From positions 1,925,344 through 1,989,343 of the forward strand of contig WMCF01000033.1 of assembly GCA_009792885.1 (NCBI GenBank): a stretch of 64,000 nt of DNA, read 5' to 3'. Numbering within the stretch: the stretch's first letter is position 1; every line of letters begins with the position of its first letter. Shown here piece by piece: positions 61,901 to 64,000 of the stretch. The notes beneath the pieces were generated by a model, which had not been told where the DNA came from, searched no databases, and saw nothing but the letters and a program-made list of their open reading frames with translations. Made by a program: the position numbers and the translations under genes. This DNA comes from Eremophila alpestris peregrina. Taxonomy: Eukaryota > Chordata > Aves > Passeriformes > Alaudidae.

Positions 61901-64000
61901 TCAGATTCATGTCATGTTTTTTAACTTAAAGACAATGAAATTCCTTGTTGGTTTCATGTCTTTTTTTTTTTTCTCCTGCAATATTACCAACTATGAGAAA
62001 ACATTTAAAACAACCATATGCCTGAAAATAGTTCATTATGAATTCTGTTAAATTCTCCCACCTGTTTTAATTTTACCAGTCTCAGAGCTCTGCTTCATTG
62101 TGTGTTTGGAGGGAATCAGGCACCACAGAACCTGGAACCTGAAAGAGACCTCTACATTTTATTGGGGTATAAATAATGGTAATAATTTGATGGAGCTCCT
62201 TGAATAACACAACAACAGAATGGGGTAGGGTTTACAGCACCATACCTTGCTTTGTGTGTAGAGCTTTTGCTGCAGGTTGCTCTCCTACAGATTGGCTCCT
62301 GCCAGTGGGAAGGTCATAAATGTCCTCCTCAATCACTGGCTATGTCTAACCCCCCAATTATATAGAGCACCATGTACTTTTTAAGATGCAACTTGAAGAA
62401 CTTAAAACTGTGGAAAATATGTTCTTATTAAGGTGTAGTTGAGGCTGCCATGAGATAATGCAGGGTCTGGGACAGCCAGCTGGTCCCAAGCATGTTAATC
62501 TGTAAGGGAGCAAATAACCCTGTAAAGGGTTCCACAACATCACTCTGCTGATACTCTGGACAGTCCAGGACTCATCTAAAATTCCTTTTGTTTCATAAAG
62601 TAATTTTAATCTATTTAAAACAAGGGCAGAGGAGGGGGAGAAACAACAACATTTCTTAAAACTAGAATCCAGAAACTTTTGTAAATGGTAATTATTTTTT
62701 AAAGAAAGCGTTGTTTCTAACCAGCTCCATGGGTTGGATTGTATGGCATGTGGATGGCTGTGGAGTTCAAGCACACTTACTCTATCTCCTCCTGCCTCTG
62801 CTCACAAGGAATTCAAACACAAAATATCACTCGGGGAAAATAAAATGGAAAACTTCCTTGGTTGACCAGTGTTTTGCTCTTTCACTTCCAACACTATATC
62901 GGATCGTCATGACCTTTAGCTAATGGGATGTGTTATGAGATGTGTTGCCTTTGCTGGCACAATCAAATAGGCTGCTTTCTAAATCACCTGGCAGACAGAC
63001 TTTCCACTGGCAATGTAATGTCTCCATGCTCAGTCCCTGGTACAGAGGTCCCTAATCCCAATGGAAAGGGACAGGGACATGCAGTGAAGCTGTGCACCAG
63101 AGATCACTCAGTGTATCCCATAGCTGGTGACCACATGTATTCCCCAGACAACCTTTTCAACAGGAGAAGGGCAAATGGCCTTCTGGAGTAATCCTTGTTT
63201 GCAGACATTTGAGTGCAGCTGTCAAGGAAGGGCAGCAGAGCCAGTATTGTTCCACAGAGACTTGTGGCATCATGGTCGTGCTGCAGCCATTTATCATCAG
63301 CCTCTGTCATTCCCAAACGGGGGCCTCTCACATGATAACACAGAGTGCCACTGCTCCTTTACTGACTAGGTCCCTGGTTAATCAGTTTGTTCAGGTTTTG
63401 AATGCTGTATTCAAGCATATTTTTAACAATGAAAAGCTCTCTGTGCTAAAAGAAAGGTCCTACGTATTTGAGTCACATTCTTTTCTCTCCAATCGTTTCA
63501 GGTTTTGTGTCACTTGATTTGTACTAGCTGTGGCTCATTATGGGAAGTATTTGTCAGTGTGGGCACTAAGGCACGCACAGCCCTACATGTGAAATTTAAT
63601 TATGGGCATGGGAATTTCCTGTCCATTCCCTTGAAATATTGTTGGTTAAAACTTGATAGAGTGAAGGTTTTGCAAATTGAAAGAGAGAACCATGAAGGAA
63701 GATAGACAGAGGAATAGACAGAGGGGTCCAGATATGTCTGATGTCTGGGGATTGAAGAAAAAAGCCAGGTTCCCTTAGGAGCAGTGAATAACCTTGGGGC
63801 CATTGGAACAGAGAAAAAAGAAGACACCCTGAAGGCACTGAGGGATACAGGATGGAGCCTGATGACAAACACTGAGGGATGGATCCTTGAATTGGATCAA
63901 GAGAGAAAAAAGGGCTTGGAGGGGAGAAAGAAAGAAGGTTAGGGCTGAAGGGAGTCTTCAGAGGACCTTTAAATCAGAGATTGTGAGCACAGGATGCACA

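Larger units (their letters stand above)
39901..64000. other. Intergenic DNA, no gene recognised
   Basis: Apart from the repeats and candidate elements listed separately, I see no gene, RNA gene or recognisable transposon in this 24 kb. ORFs are short and of random composition. CpG is scarce throughout. Low-complexity runs include T tracts near 50,413-50,431, 59,980-59,996 and 61,962-61,972. Confidence 0.55.

Noticed and set aside
7500..64000. Endogenous bornavirus-like nucleoprotein gene, as in the mammalian DNAJC1-COMMD3 interval
   Set aside because: Primates have EBLN1 in this interval, so I looked for a long nucleoprotein-like ORF or its remains. None is recognisable here.

Overview
The window looks like a piece of a bird chromosome, most likely a songbird or other neoavian. 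The genes are split by spliceosomal introns. There are CpG islands in otherwise AT-rich, CpG-poor DNA, an old CR1 LINE fragment, and a solo LTR of a type I recognise from passerine genomes. A nuclear tRNA gene matches the vertebrate consensus as I remember it. No bacterial or viral gene organisation is present.

Region 1 (1-7,500) holds the only protein-coding locus. COMMD3 is complete on the minus strand. Its eight coding exons run from 7,258 down to 4,093 and rebuild in frame to 193 residues, with every intron bounded by GT and AG. Its 3' end lies about 1.4 kb upstream of the BMI1 promoter. Only the non-coding first exon of BMI1 (about 2,350-1,912, minus) and part of its first intron are inside the window; the BMI1 coding exons lie beyond position 1. 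This is the head-to-tail COMMD3-BMI1 arrangement known from mammals. A very GC-rich CpG island covers BMI1 exon 1 and the gap between the genes, and a second island covers COMMD3 exon 1. The BMI1 leader carries a 10-codon upstream ORF whose start codon is embedded in a YY1-type motif.

Region 2 (7,500-35,880) is an AT-rich gene desert. It holds one CR1 fragment (about 7,750-7,955), a solo LTR (19,454-20,525) with ATCTTT repeats beside its ends, a purine-rich tract, and a small CpG-dense patch near 15.2 kb.

Region 3 (35,880-39,900) is a CpG-rich domain of about 4 kb with two islands. The first contains an intact tRNA-Asn(GTT) gene at 36,113-36,186 with A box, B box and a T4 terminator. The second has no recognisable coding gene and grades into a motif-dense, possibly conserved segment near 39.6 kb.

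Region 4 (39,900-64,000) is again gene-poor. It has simple repeats, a long pyrimidine tract next to a possible orphan exon (45.6 kb), and several stretches that look like candidate conserved non-coding elements. From the neighbourhood (DNAJC1, COMMD3, BMI1, SPAG6 in mammals) I infer that 7.5-64 kb is the regulatory interval upstream of COMMD3 and BMI1. I did not find a convincing new gene system; the best leads are regulatory.
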